NCBI GenBank assembly: GCA_018873225.1
Contig: JAEILZ010000004.1
Span: 372,001-436,000 of the forward strand
Reading direction: 5' to 3'
Origin: [Phialemoniopsis] sp. UDSM-2020
Lineage: Eukaryota; Ascomycota; Sordariomycetes; Thyridiales; Thyridiaceae
DNA: 64,000 nucleotides
Both the position numbers and the translations under genes were made by a program. A model generated the notes under the pieces. It did no database searches and was not told where the DNA came from. It saw nothing but the letters and a program-made list of their open reading frames with translations. This document shows, in pieces, positions 10,999 through 21,039 of this stretch; the first letter of the stretch is position 1; the number at the start of each line of letters is the position of its first letter.

Positions 10999-12789
10999 GC
11001 AGACCCTAGGATGAAATATTATGATGACAAGGTTCGGAATGGGAGTGGTATGGCGGGACAACCCTGGGGATCCTCAGCCCTCGTGGCAGAATTCGGAGGA
11101 TACGAGGAACTGCTACCTTTGTGGAAGGTTCACTGATGAGAAAGAGGGGCACCGGGCCTACCGATAAGGCAGAAGGATTACGCGCCAACGAAAAAAGGTG
11201 AGGCGGGGATTTTCGTACATTGACCGATCTGAAGATATGATAGGTGATCACGCTGCAGGAGGCGGCCAAACTTCGACCAGGCTTTGCCAATCATCTGAGC
11301 TCGCTTCTGCATGCCAACGTACACACCCACGGGATTGACGTTCGCCCGGCTTGGGACGACTTTCTTAGATGTTCCAGACACACCCGGGTTGGCTATCTGT
11401 ATTTCCAATTGATCAAGCGCCACTACCAAAAAACTATTCTGACTCTGACTTGTCAGTCTACATTTTGTTGGTGAGATAGAATAAGACTGATAATTTTACG
11501 AGTATATACATATTTTATCTGTAGAGATGAATAAAGTAAACGCATCATGCAATTTTCATTTGATCGGACTATTTACTTGATACACAAGAGAAGATAAGTT
11601 TGAGAAGGTTGTTTGAGGCTGTGTAGCTAGCATTGGGGTATTTGGGACTTCAACTTTTTCTAATGAGGACGTAATCAACGTGTTCCAGGTGTTGTAATGT
11701 CAAAAGTATGATTTCTTTGCTGTATGTCATTCATGGTACAGTGCTTTCTTGAACCTTGCTCAAGTTTCCTCAATGCAAGGCTCTAATCGGCACGATTTAG
11801 ATCAGAGTCGAAGACGCTCGTTGAAAGCGGATCAAATGCAATCAAGGTCCCCTTTGGGACCGAAAATCTGAAAAGGCCAACATTCAATCAATTGATCGCG
11901 TGACACGAAGCAGTGCGCGAAGGCCCCGAGATGATCAGCGCATCCTTTGTCGCGGCAGTGCCTGGGTATCGCAGCCAAGAGTGATGTCATTTGCATCTGT
12001 TGGCAGCCACAACCATTCAAGCTATGGCGAACGAAGTGCAAGAAACAAGGACAGGATTCCGCGTATGACAGTGTCGGCCCAAAAGGTTCATATGCTGCCT
12101 TGTAGATCTTGGGGAAATGGCCCGTGAATTGGGTTAGAAGATTCGCAACTGCCGGATCTAAAATAGATCTTGAAGGATATTACCACTTTGGGAAAGCGTT
12201 CACCAAATCACCATTGAACATCCAAGGAAGTGCGTCATACTACCGCTCAATGGACACGAGATAGACATTGCGCCACTGACAGCTTCATGTTTACTGAGAG
12301 TGGGAGCCTCATCCCAGGCAAGTGTCAATGAAAGATGAGCGTCACGCAGCCAAGCACAGATTTGCTACCCGAAATGATGTCAAAATTGATCAAGCACACT
12401 TCACAATCCTCTCTTCCTGCTAAGTTATGGCTCGAAATGGGTCTTGTAGATTTCATGACAGCTAGCGTACTGCGTCATGTGCTTGATGGGCAAGGGATAG
12501 ACCATGTCTTTGCCATGACAGTGACTCCTCAGTGAGCAATGATCTTCAGCAGGCTGACCAGCTGAGCCTCAACCTATTGATGGGGGAGAAGTCGAGGATT
12601 ATCACCTCCATCAGTAACAAGATCTCGTGGCAGCCTGGAGGAAGTTCTTGGAGTAGTATCTCGTCGAGCATATAAAGACTGTGGAAAAACCACACATGTA
12701 ACAATATTCCATGACCAGACTCATCGCATCGACTTTCTTCAAACTACCTATTCAAAAGACCATCCTAACACATATAAACACCACCCACC
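10999..12789. other. Intergenic 1.8 kb, no gene seen
   Basis: Includes the NLR 5' region, an AT-rich stretch at about 11460-11580 and the promoter of the secreted protein at 12790. No open frame with coding features was found on either strand. Confidence 0.55.
12671..12677 (+). promoter_or_regulatory. TATA-like box of the secreted 6-Cys gene
   Basis: TATAAAG lies 119 bp upstream of the ATG at 12790. Function is inferred from position only. Confidence 0.45.
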
Positions 12790-13324
12790 ATGAAGATTAC
12801 AGCTATCGCTTCTCTCTTCCTCTTTGGAGCCGCGACCGTGCAGGCCGGCATCGAAAAATGGGAATGCTACAACGGCGGGCCAGGCAACAGCCTTCCCGCA
12901 GAGACAAAGAACAAGGCGTGTCGCGAGCTGTCACACGACTACAAGAAACAGGAGGTGGACAAGGCATGCTACAACGACGGCAAAAACCGTTGGGACTTCC
13001 GAATTGAGGTGAGTACATCCCTGAACACAGCTTATCCATCACGGCGGGATCTGACGGCACCTTGCGGAAACAGTCGTATGGCAAGGCGCATCTCAGTGAA
13101 GACGAGTGCAAAAAAGGCATTGACGCGGTACTTGCCGCTTGTATCATGAAGAATCGTGGCGGCGCCGGCAGATACGCAGTGAACGGCAAGGAAAAGTGGT
13201 GGATCACGTAAGTGTCTAGCTGGCATCAATATTGCACCATTGCTTGAAGCTGACGTATTTCAAATACAGTGCCGACCCTAACTATGGTCACTGCAAGAAG
13301 AGCCGAAGGCACCTGCAGGCATGA
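12790..13324 (+). CDS. Small secreted 6-cysteine protein
   Basis: Three exons, 12790-13008, 13074-13207 and 13270-13324, with introns of 65 and 62 bp, giving 135 residues. The signal peptide MKITAIASLFLFGAATVQA is clear, with cleavage probably before GIEKW. The mature chain has six cysteines (in WEC, KAC, KAC, DEC, AAC, GHC), enough for three disulfides, and is basic and polar. There is no Kex2 propeptide and no membrane segment. I do not recognise the family; the size, Cys pattern and TATA-driven promoter suit an effector-like or defence-related secreted protein, which is inference. It lies between the NLR and the broken cyanovirin-like gene. Confidence 0.8.
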
Positions 13325-13709
13325 GGGTTCAGTGAGGTGTGATCGAGATGCATAATAGCCTGATGGACTAGGATATGTGCCTCCAGCTGATCACAATTGT
13401 ACTTCATGTGCCATCCGATTCCAGATCGAATCCAGTGGTTCTGATGGTACTTGCTCGGAGACTAGGGGATGAGGTCACGACTATGGATGGCGCAGGGTTC
13501 TCCTGAGCTACATATTTGTGGAATTGGGGTGTAGTTTATCATTTAGTAAGACGACATTCGTTACCACGCAAATGAGCTTTACTTTCCTTCTCGAAACATC
13601 CCCAGGGGCCTGCGCAAATTCATGATTCTCCGACATGCACGAGACATACAAGATGCGAAGAGTGTACTAGGAATGCATGATCTAGCTGTCATTGTGTCTA
13701 TTGACCCAT
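13325..13709. other. Convergent intergenic gap, no gene seen
   Basis: Short 3' regions of two convergently oriented secreted-protein genes. Nothing else recognised. Confidence 0.5.
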
Positions 13710-14181
13710 CTAACACTCCAGGATGCCAAATTTGTTCTCCACGAAAGTCCAGTCTACAACAGAGATGCGCGTTAGCAACCCATACGCCCTAACTCTACCT
13801 TACCGCGAGAGAGACAGGAGTTGACTCACCAAGGTTGATCGAGACCTCGGCGGCCGCACCGGCGCAGGTGCAGTTCATGACGGGGTTGGTGTTGGTCGTG
13901 CCGTACCGGGTGTCGGGCACGCGATAGATGTAGCAGTCGTCGCAGGGCTGGCCGAAGTTGCCGTTGCGGCGCTCCTGGATCGCCTGGGCGGCGGCGTTGT
14001 ACATGAAGCAGGTGTTGAGGTCGAGCGACGTGGTCGCCAGAGTGCCCTGGTGGTCGCCGGTCCCGCACTGGGCCGTCACGACCTCGGTGGCGGCGTCGAG
14101 CGTCTCGTCCTGGCACGACCAGCCCCATTGGGCGGCGGCTCAGCCGGCAAGGAAGGCGATGACAGCGGCGATGGTCTTCAT
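13710..14181 (-). pseudogene. Secreted cyanovirin-N-like (CVNH) protein with a nonsense codon in the signal peptide
   Basis: Exons 14181-13830 and 13753-13710, intron of 76 bp (GTGAGT donor). The frame encodes MKTIAAVIAFLAG, then TGA at 14142-14140, then AAAQWGWSCQDETLD and a domain of about 115 residues. The domain resembles fungal CVNH folds: TTSLDLNTCF, then NGNFGQPCDDC, then MNCTC, and after the intron SINLDWTFVENKFGILEC. The repeated pattern of LDLN.C, N..G and a closing Leu/Val-Cys is diagnostic of CVNH lectin-like proteins. Everything except the stop codon looks intact, including the splice sites and the terminal stop, so inactivation would be recent. A downstream Met would lack both the signal peptide and the first part of the domain. 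A sequencing or assembly error cannot be excluded. Confidence 0.7.
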
Positions 14182-14927
14182 GGTGAGCGAGGAGGCGATA
14201 GGGGTGACATGACACTCATCTCCTTTCCTGCGCCTGAGGGACGGAATGCGTCTTTTATGAAAGCGACCTGTCGTCGTCGGAGCTGAATGAAGAAGCTCCG
14301 CGATGCCCCAGCTGCCCTATGTGGAGTGAAGCGCCGTCATGACCGGGGTCTCAGCCTGGTTTTCGATCCATCAAGCACATCCACTAGCCAGGAACAGGTT
14401 GAACTGGCCGTGCGGAGCTGGTAATTAGATCGTTTCGCGCGCCTATGAAGGCGCGGGCGTGGGGAATAAAGCGGACGATGCTCCGGGCTTGGCGCAACGT
14501 TGTCTCGTGTCAACCTAGATGAGGATATGCTTATTCACTAGCTAGTGGAGATGGAATATCCTGGTTGCGTTCCCCTAGGGCTAGGACCGTTGTTTCCTTG
14601 GCCCAGACTATTGGTGGATTCATGCTTGTTGAACAGGCATGGTAGGGCCTTTTAGGTGCGACAACGGGAACACTGAGGCCGATTTTATGGATACAATGGG
14701 CCTGTCTCGGTCCCGAGATGCAAAACAGCCCAGAAAGATGCAATGTAACCATTATCAGATCCCCCACCGTTGTTACCACCGTATGGCTTTTCCATTTGGA
14801 GTAAGTCTTGAGAATGGTATGGACCTAACGAACCAGCATACTATGTCAGGACACCATCTAATGGAGATTCTTGACGTTTGACTAGCTAGTGTGCAAATGC
14901 TCAGATCAGATCAAAAACGGCCCGAGT
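14182..14927. other. Intergenic, no gene seen
   Basis: 5' region of the CVNH-like gene and 3' region of the F-box-like gene. Only short open frames without features. Confidence 0.5.
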
Positions 14928-15770
14928 CTAAAGGTCATTGCTCTCTTTCCCCTCTTCTCCTTTTCTCCTAATCATCTCAGCCTCAAATCTCTCGAGGTCT
15001 TCGATGTGATTGAAGTGTACCTCCCTGAATGCAGACTTCCAACTCCTGCCCTGGCCCCGCCCCCCAAACCTGGTGAATTCAACGTCCCATTGTGAGGCTG
15101 GCAATATCTGGCTCAAAATCTCCGTTGCAGCTGCATGTACGTACCAATCACCCAGATTGAAATTCGCAATGAGCTTCAGACCCGGCACCGCACCCAGTCC
15201 TGCATCATGAAACTGTTGTAATGAGCTTGCAGTTTGCTCCAGCCTCCATTCTTGGTATATCAAGAGCTCGACCACGCCGATGTTTATCGTCAGCGTCTTC
15301 AACCCCGTGCATCTCCGCGGGATGAGCTCGCATGCTTGGAGATCATGCTCACGCAGGACGGCAATTTTGCCGTCCTTCCAGTCGCTTTCAATCGGGCCTG
15401 GAATTCTCAAGTGCCTCAGGAATGCTGCGTTGGCACCGATCATCTCGAGGAACGACGCGAAATAGGTGGTTCTGACTTTATTCTTGATCAAGATCCGCCG
15501 GTTTGGATCGTCTTGGAGGTCGACGGTCGGAGCAGGAAACACAAAGATGTTCTTCGAGTAGAGCAACGGTACCGCTTCTTCATATAAGGTCTTGCTCACA
15601 CGAAGTATAGCGGGAGAGAACGGTCCCGGCTTCACGAATGGAATGAGGGAAAGTAGAATCGGATCACGCCCCTCGACGACAGTCAAGAACCTCACGGGCT
15701 CATCCCGCACCAGAATATGTGGGTACACCTTGAGACGAATCTCCGGGGGAAGTGCTAGAAGGCTCATCAT
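14928..15770 (-). CDS. F-box/2EXR-like protein of unknown function
   Basis: Single exon, 280 residues, with two adjacent ATGs at 15770 and 15767. It begins LLALPPEIRLKVYPHILV, the short helical motif common to fungal F-box-like and 2EXR-like proteins. It continues with ILRVSKTLYEEAVPLLYSKN, which is also typical of this very large Pezizomycotina group. The remainder is a leucine-rich helical region with a charged C-terminus. Such proteins may be adaptors for ubiquitin ligases, but most are uncharacterised and no specific role can be read here. There is no signal peptide or membrane segment. Confidence 0.75.
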   Translation of the reverse strand: MMSLLALPPEIRLKVYPHILVRDEPVRFLTVVEGRDPILLSLIPFVKPGPFSPAILRVSKTLYEEAVPLLYSKNIFVFPAPTVDLQDDPNRRILIKNKVRTTYFASFLEMIGANAAFLRHLRIPGPIESDWKDGKIAVLREHDLQACELIPRRCTGLKTLTINIGVVELLIYQEWRLEQTASSLQQFHDAGLGAVPGLKLIANFNLGDWYVHAAATEILSQILPASQWDVEFTRFGGRGQGRSWKSAFREVHFNHIEDLERFEAEMIRRKGEEGKESNDL

Positions 15771-17086
15771 GGCTCCGGGAAGTTGTGCTCACAATATAGC
15801 GTGTTCAGTGTCGATTGATCTGGACATCCAAAGCCGATGTGTGTGCGAGCTTCCAGTCACCAATCAACAGGTCCTCGACGCGGAAAATCCTCGACCCGAC
15901 CAGCCGGATGAGTCAGCGTGCTCCCCCATGTCGACTTCCAATGACCCGAGATTGGTCTCTGTTCTCATAACCGACATAGAGAGGCTCCTGTTTGTATCAG
16001 AAAGATAGCTAGCAGCTTCTGTAATCACTCGATGCTACTCCGATTAGACTGTGAGCGTGTTGTCACCGAGCTATCCGAGGAACGGCCCTCAAAGCCTCCT
16101 TTCAAGAGGAATGGAGGGAGCATGGAGTCGGAGCTTTCCTCTTCGGAAACACATCCTGCAATATCGATTTGTCAATCTGATTGAGTGTCTTTTCACAACG
16201 AGGTCCCTGTGGTAGGCGAACATTATGAGATACGGGGACTTGATCAATGGCTGGACTTTGGGCTCAAGCTTAAGAAACCAAGATGGCGAGGACTTGAAGA
16301 GCAATTTTCCATACTCCAAGCGGTTTACGAAACAAAGTTCTCGAGGGCAAAAGGATGCATGTGGAGGCAAGGCAACAAATCATCGATCGATTGATATATC
16401 TGTTCGCGGTATTAAGAGTCGAGACAGGTTAAAGGCGTGTTGGGCTGATTTGAGCCAACCAATGCAATCCAGCCTACTAGGACTGGTTCCTTCGGTGGGC
16501 CTCAAACTAAAAATAGGCTCACACATATGGCCGTTTTGGGTCTCTCAGAGAATGAACGAGGTTAATTTAATGAATACCATCACCGGTTGATTGGGCAATC
16601 CCGATAGCTTCTACGGCGATGGAGCTTCCTGCCGGTGGCTGAATGCATTGAATACCTCGGCAATTGAAAGTCTACTTAATCTAGTAAGACTCGACAACTC
16701 GATGAGGCTATGATATTGGCACTAGCATGTCCCTATGGCCAGTCCCTGTTCAAAGTCTACCACAGGGGGTTTGCTTTCGAGCATGGTAGGCAACTAGGAC
16801 TGTTCAGAATCTGAGGATTTCTCATTCCGCCTCCCCCAAATATTTCCTATCCATGGATGCCAGGTTTCATTGCCACCCTTGTCTATCAAGCGGCTGAGCC
16901 ACGCTCACCATCCGCTGCCGCCGTTGTCAGAACTGCGCCGATTGCCTCATGTTCGCATATATAACCGTGTAGATTCCTCCTTTTGGAGTAATTAGATCAT
17001 CACACAGTTCAGCATCAGTTTCACTTCCTCATCAACCTGACGCTAGCACCAGTTTCACATAGGAATACTCAGTGGAATCTAGCAAC
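15771..17086. other. Intergenic 1.3 kb, no gene seen
   Basis: Contains the divergent promoters of the F-box-like gene and the duplicated-module secreted gene. Several short overlapping open frames at 16089-16590 show no homology or codon signature that I recognise. Confidence 0.5.
16958..16964 (+). promoter_or_regulatory. TATA-like box of the duplicated-module secreted gene
   Basis: TATATAA-type match about 125 bp upstream of the ATG at 17087. Function is inferred from position. Confidence 0.45.
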
Positions 17087-18158
17087 ATGCATATCAGCAT
17101 AACCACCATCACTGCCATTCTGGCTACTTTTGCAAGTGCTGCACCAGCATTAGAGGCTCCAGCACAGGGAGCTCAGGCGCTGGATGTTCCAGTACCGAGA
17201 ACCTCTACCTTGCAGTCTGCGACGTTAGATAAGCGCGCTACCGTCGAAATTCGTGCAATGGACAATCACAAGAAGTGGTTCATTATCCACCCCGATGCGA
17301 ACGAATGTCGTATGTTGACTTGACTCTTTTCTTTCTTCGTTGTTGCTGGGCTTTGCACTAACCCTATTCTAGAAGCTTTTAGCGGCCACTGGAAGAAGGA
17401 TCCAATGCGTTTGGTCTTTATGGTCGGCACACGGTGTAGATTCTACAGGTATGTTGCGCTTCGTATTGGTCCCCGAGTTCGACTCCAGTCTAAGCACTCA
17501 CAGGTCGAACCATTGTGGAGGAAAACCCAATTGGATCGTTACCAAGAACGGACCGGGTCACACAGGTCGGGAGGTGCCAGCAAACCTGAGGGGAAAGCTA
17601 CAGACATATATTTGCGGCCCCAAGTATGGCAGTCGCGAGCTATCAGAGGAAACGACCTCTGATATTGACATGCTCAAGGATGAAGACTTCGAGGTGGATC
17701 TACCCGAAGACCAGGCTGCCGCGGAAGATGCTGTGACCAGCTTGCAACAGCGAGTGCCATTTGTCAAAGGAGTGATGGCATGGAGAGGGACGAACGGCCC
17801 TGCCAAAGTATTCGAGCCACCTCAACGGAACTGCGGTATGTCCTTCTCCGATCTTGTCATATGTGCAATTGGGAGAGGTCCATGATGGCCATTGACTCAG
17901 CTTAGTGCCTTTCGAAAACGAGTGGAAGAACAAGATCACCAGCGTCCTCCTGGGCCAGACAGAGTGTACATTCTATAAGTATGCTAACCCTCTTGCTAAT
18001 TATTCGTTGTGTGCCGGCACTAACTTTATAACAGATCGATACACTGTGATGGGAAGGGTTGGTCCGTCGAACCGAATCCGAAGGGACCCCAACCTGTCCC
18101 CGATGAGTACCGCAGACGGATCCAAGCGTTGTATTGCACCAACAAAGGCCCTGAGTAG
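17087..18158 (+). CDS. Secreted cysteine protein with a duplicated module and duplicated introns
   Basis: Five exons, 17087-17309, 17373-17448, 17504-17835, 17906-17978 and 18035-18158, giving 275 residues with every junction in frame. A signal peptide (MHISITTITAILATFASAAP) is followed by a proregion ending in LDKR, a Kex2-type site. The mature part holds two copies of a module: C, 21 residues, C-RFYRSNH-C-GGK, and C, 20 residues, C-TFYKSIH-C-DGK. They are separated by an acidic linker. Each copy is split at the same places: a phase-1 intron just after the first Cys and a phase-2 intron inside the Arg/Lys codon after FY. The second exon (76 nt) and the fourth (73 nt) are therefore homologous. 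Family not recognised; an extracellular role is inferred. Confidence 0.8.
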
Positions 18159-18979
18159 GTCTCGCGTGGTCCGTGTGTATACGAAGGCATTGAAATTAAA
18201 CGACGTTTCCCCATGTTTCGAGCTTGACATGGGTCAAGAGATCTGCATGGTCAATGGAAAAGGCGTTCAAGAACGGTAGAAGAATGGTAGAAGTTGATTC
18301 TGAGTATGTTTTTCTAAAGTCATGTTAGCTCCTACCATAGTGTCAAGGAAGAAGGCATTGTCGAACCTTATTGTGGAGAAAGTGGCCTTCTCGTCTCCTG
18401 CCTGAATCTACATATGGCCACCACAGTGACAATTGCAATGGATCTTCAGCGTGCTGCTGAGGCTGTCATACACACGCTATCCTAATGCCGCAAAAGCCCA
18501 TGCTTTGATCCTTCTGTCATTGTAATTGAGATATTAATCATGTATTGTCTTCCCCGTGCGGCTGCTGGAAGTGGCCTCGACCTGACCATCGCCCACCTAA
18601 TGCTCGTCAAGAAATCCCGAGCCATTGTGGCGTTTTCAAGTGCTGCCTAAACACAAAGTCAATAATTAGGACCCTGTCTGTTAATACGGCCCTACGGCTT
18701 ACTTGCGTCTCTCAGCGCGCGAGCACCCAATCAGCAGGTACCGGAGATGAGCAGCCGCTGCAGGGGGGTCAGGGATTGTGGTCAACTGTGTTGGGGGCGG
18801 GCGGCTAATGTTCTAAACGCAGGGCTTGTTGTGTAACATTGAAACCCCCCCTTTTTTGATTGACGTACGAAGTAAGATCAAACATAACCAAGGGGACCCG
18901 CCGCCCCAGATGGTGGCACCATTTGCTCCTCCTCCTTCTTGCACGGGCTACCAATGACTTCTAGTCCTACGCAGGAGAG
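18159..18979. other. Intergenic, with a hydrophobic frame upstream of the Kelch gene
   Basis: Mostly no gene. At about 18911-18961 a frame continuous with the Kelch gene encodes a hydrophobic run (LLLLLLARATNDF) that ends in TAG at 18962-18964. No ATG opens that frame. It may be the remains of a signal peptide, or part of a 5' intron. Confidence 0.4.
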
Positions 18980-20838
18980 ATGGACGCGCCGCCCCGCGAT
19001 CAGTTCTATCGGCGAGCGAAGGCTGGTGGTCAGTGGCATCAAATCTTCAAGTGTCGCGGAACCTGCACAATACTGACTTGGGATCTAGTTGCCGCATTAA
19101 ACGGCCGTTTGTACATTGAGGGAGGAGGTATACTCATCGTGGGCGAACAGAATGCGAGAACAGGTCAGCAAATTTACCCATCGCTTTTGTGGTTCCCTTT
19201 TATTGATGTCAGGCTACAGTGAACGCCACTCTATCGATACCACTGACCACATCATGGAAGCCTGCGACCGTAGCATTCAAGCAAATCACCAAAGACTCGG
19301 TCCCAAACGTCAACAGCCCGCAACTATGGGCCCACCCCGAGTCGAGCACTCTGTACAGCTGGGGAGGAGAGGGTCCGGACGATGATCTGGCCGGAGCACA
19401 AGCGAAGAAGCTCTGGGCCTTTACACCAGACGCGAATGGCGATGGGTCGTGGAGGGAACAGGTCCCCGCCAATCCGGGAGACTTTGTCTCCATCCGGAGA
19501 TCTGCATACGGCGCTTCGACGACCTGCGGGGGCATCGCGTTACACGAGGGCGGTTACGGCACCGGAATATCAGACAGCTACTACCAGGGTTCCGATCGGC
19601 ACCCCGTGCCCGGGCTCGCTACATTTGACATGGACTCCAAGACCTGGTCGAATAGGTCCGACCCCAGCGCGGGCCAGCAAGGATCATTCTGGGCCTCTGC
19701 AGTGTGCATGCCGGCTGGTGTTGCCTCGAACCATCTCGCCTTCTTCCTCGGCGGACAGCGACGGTTAGACTCTAGTGACTTTGCATCGATGGGCAATATC
19801 ACCTTTTACGACCCTCGAGTGAACAAATGGTACTGGCAGACGGCTTCTGGTGAGATACCGCTACCGCGGTCTCTGTTTTGCGCCGTGGGCGTAGCGGGAC
19901 AGAACGGCACATATGAGATGTAAGTGGCCTCGTGACTTGTGACACCAAGATATGATGCTCGTCAGAGTAGCTGACAAAGCTTTTTGCAGATTCATGTACG
20001 GCGGTCTCAATGAAGTAGCCCGGAAGGAGGGCGCCTATGGCGATGTTTACGTCCTGACGATCCCCGGCTTTCGATGGTCCAAAGCCAACCTGAGCAGTCC
20101 TGGGCGATGGCTTCACGGGTGTGCCGTGGCCGGCAATCGCCAGATGGTGGTTGTCGGAGGATTAGAAACACCGGGTCCATTCTGGACGGGCGCAGGCTCA
20201 GATCCTTGGCCCCAGGGTATCGGCGTCCTGGATCTGTCAAAGCTGGAATGGTCTGCTGGGTACGATGCCCAGGCTGCAGCATATGAAAGTCCGACGGAGG
20301 TCACTCAGTGGTATGCAGGCGGGTAAGTACCACCAAGACATCTTAGACAAATCTCGAAAGATGTAAAGAATGCTGATGAAACCATAGCGGACTCGATAAG
20401 GTGGCTTGGGACTCTGACGAGGTGAAAAACATGTTTGCTACACGTAAGACATCAGAGGGCCAGCCTAGTGCGACCAACACACCGCCAACAAGCACTCCGC
20501 CACCGGAAAAGTCGAGTACGCCAATTGGAGCGATAGTTGGTGGCACGGTTGGAGGAGTCATGTTGCTGGTAGTACTAGGACTAGTGTTGTTCTTTCTACG
20601 ACGAAGACGCCGTGCTCGCCCGACATTTCCAGCGGCCACAGGAGGCGACATTGCGCAAGATCCCTACGATGAACACAAGACCACCTACTCGGAGCCATGG
20701 ACGGTATCGACGCCACAGGAGCTCTCGAGTGCAAGTAGACAAGAGTTGCACAGTACAAGCCGGCAGGAGCTGCCGGGTGTCGATATACATGAGATGGCTA
20801 GTGATAAGGAAAGAGCTGAATTGGGATGGGGACGATAA
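18980..20838 (+). CDS. Kelch-repeat single-pass membrane protein
   Basis: Five exons, 18980-19025, 19089-19163, 19220-19919, 19990-20322 and 20388-20838, giving 534 residues in frame. Successive Kelch-like blades include LNGRLYIEGG, STLYSWGGEG, GIALHEGGYG, LAFFLGGQRR, IFMYGGLNE and QMVVVGGLE, so a beta-propeller is likely. After a Ser/Thr/Pro-rich linker comes one transmembrane helix (GAIVGGTVGGVMLLVVLGLV), then a basic stop-transfer RRRRRAR and a cytoplasmic tail of about 80 residues. This is the common fungal layout of Kelch-domain cell-surface proteins of unknown ligand. The start is uncertain: family members normally have a signal peptide, and none is encoded after the ATG at 18980. An alternative start at 18910 joined by a 52-bp intron (18913-18964) would also stay in frame, but it does not supply a signal peptide. 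Confidence 0.8.
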
Positions 20839-21039
20839 TGATAATGACAACGTTCTTCGAAGGGGTTTTGGTGTACGGCATGCTCGCGTCAGTAACGTCA
20901 CTCGCTAGGTCATTGGGACTCCGAATTTCAGAGCAACTTGCAAAACAGTCAGGCTACCACAATCAGCCTCAAAATAATGATCATCTAACATAAGTCGCTA
21001 TACCAGATATGTGGCCGGTGCAATGTTCGAAATGGCACC

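Noticed and set aside
8930..11061. Three separate genes for the PNP, NTPase and ankyrin parts
   Set aside because: Splicing joins them in frame and restores motifs across each junction, so they form one NLR gene.
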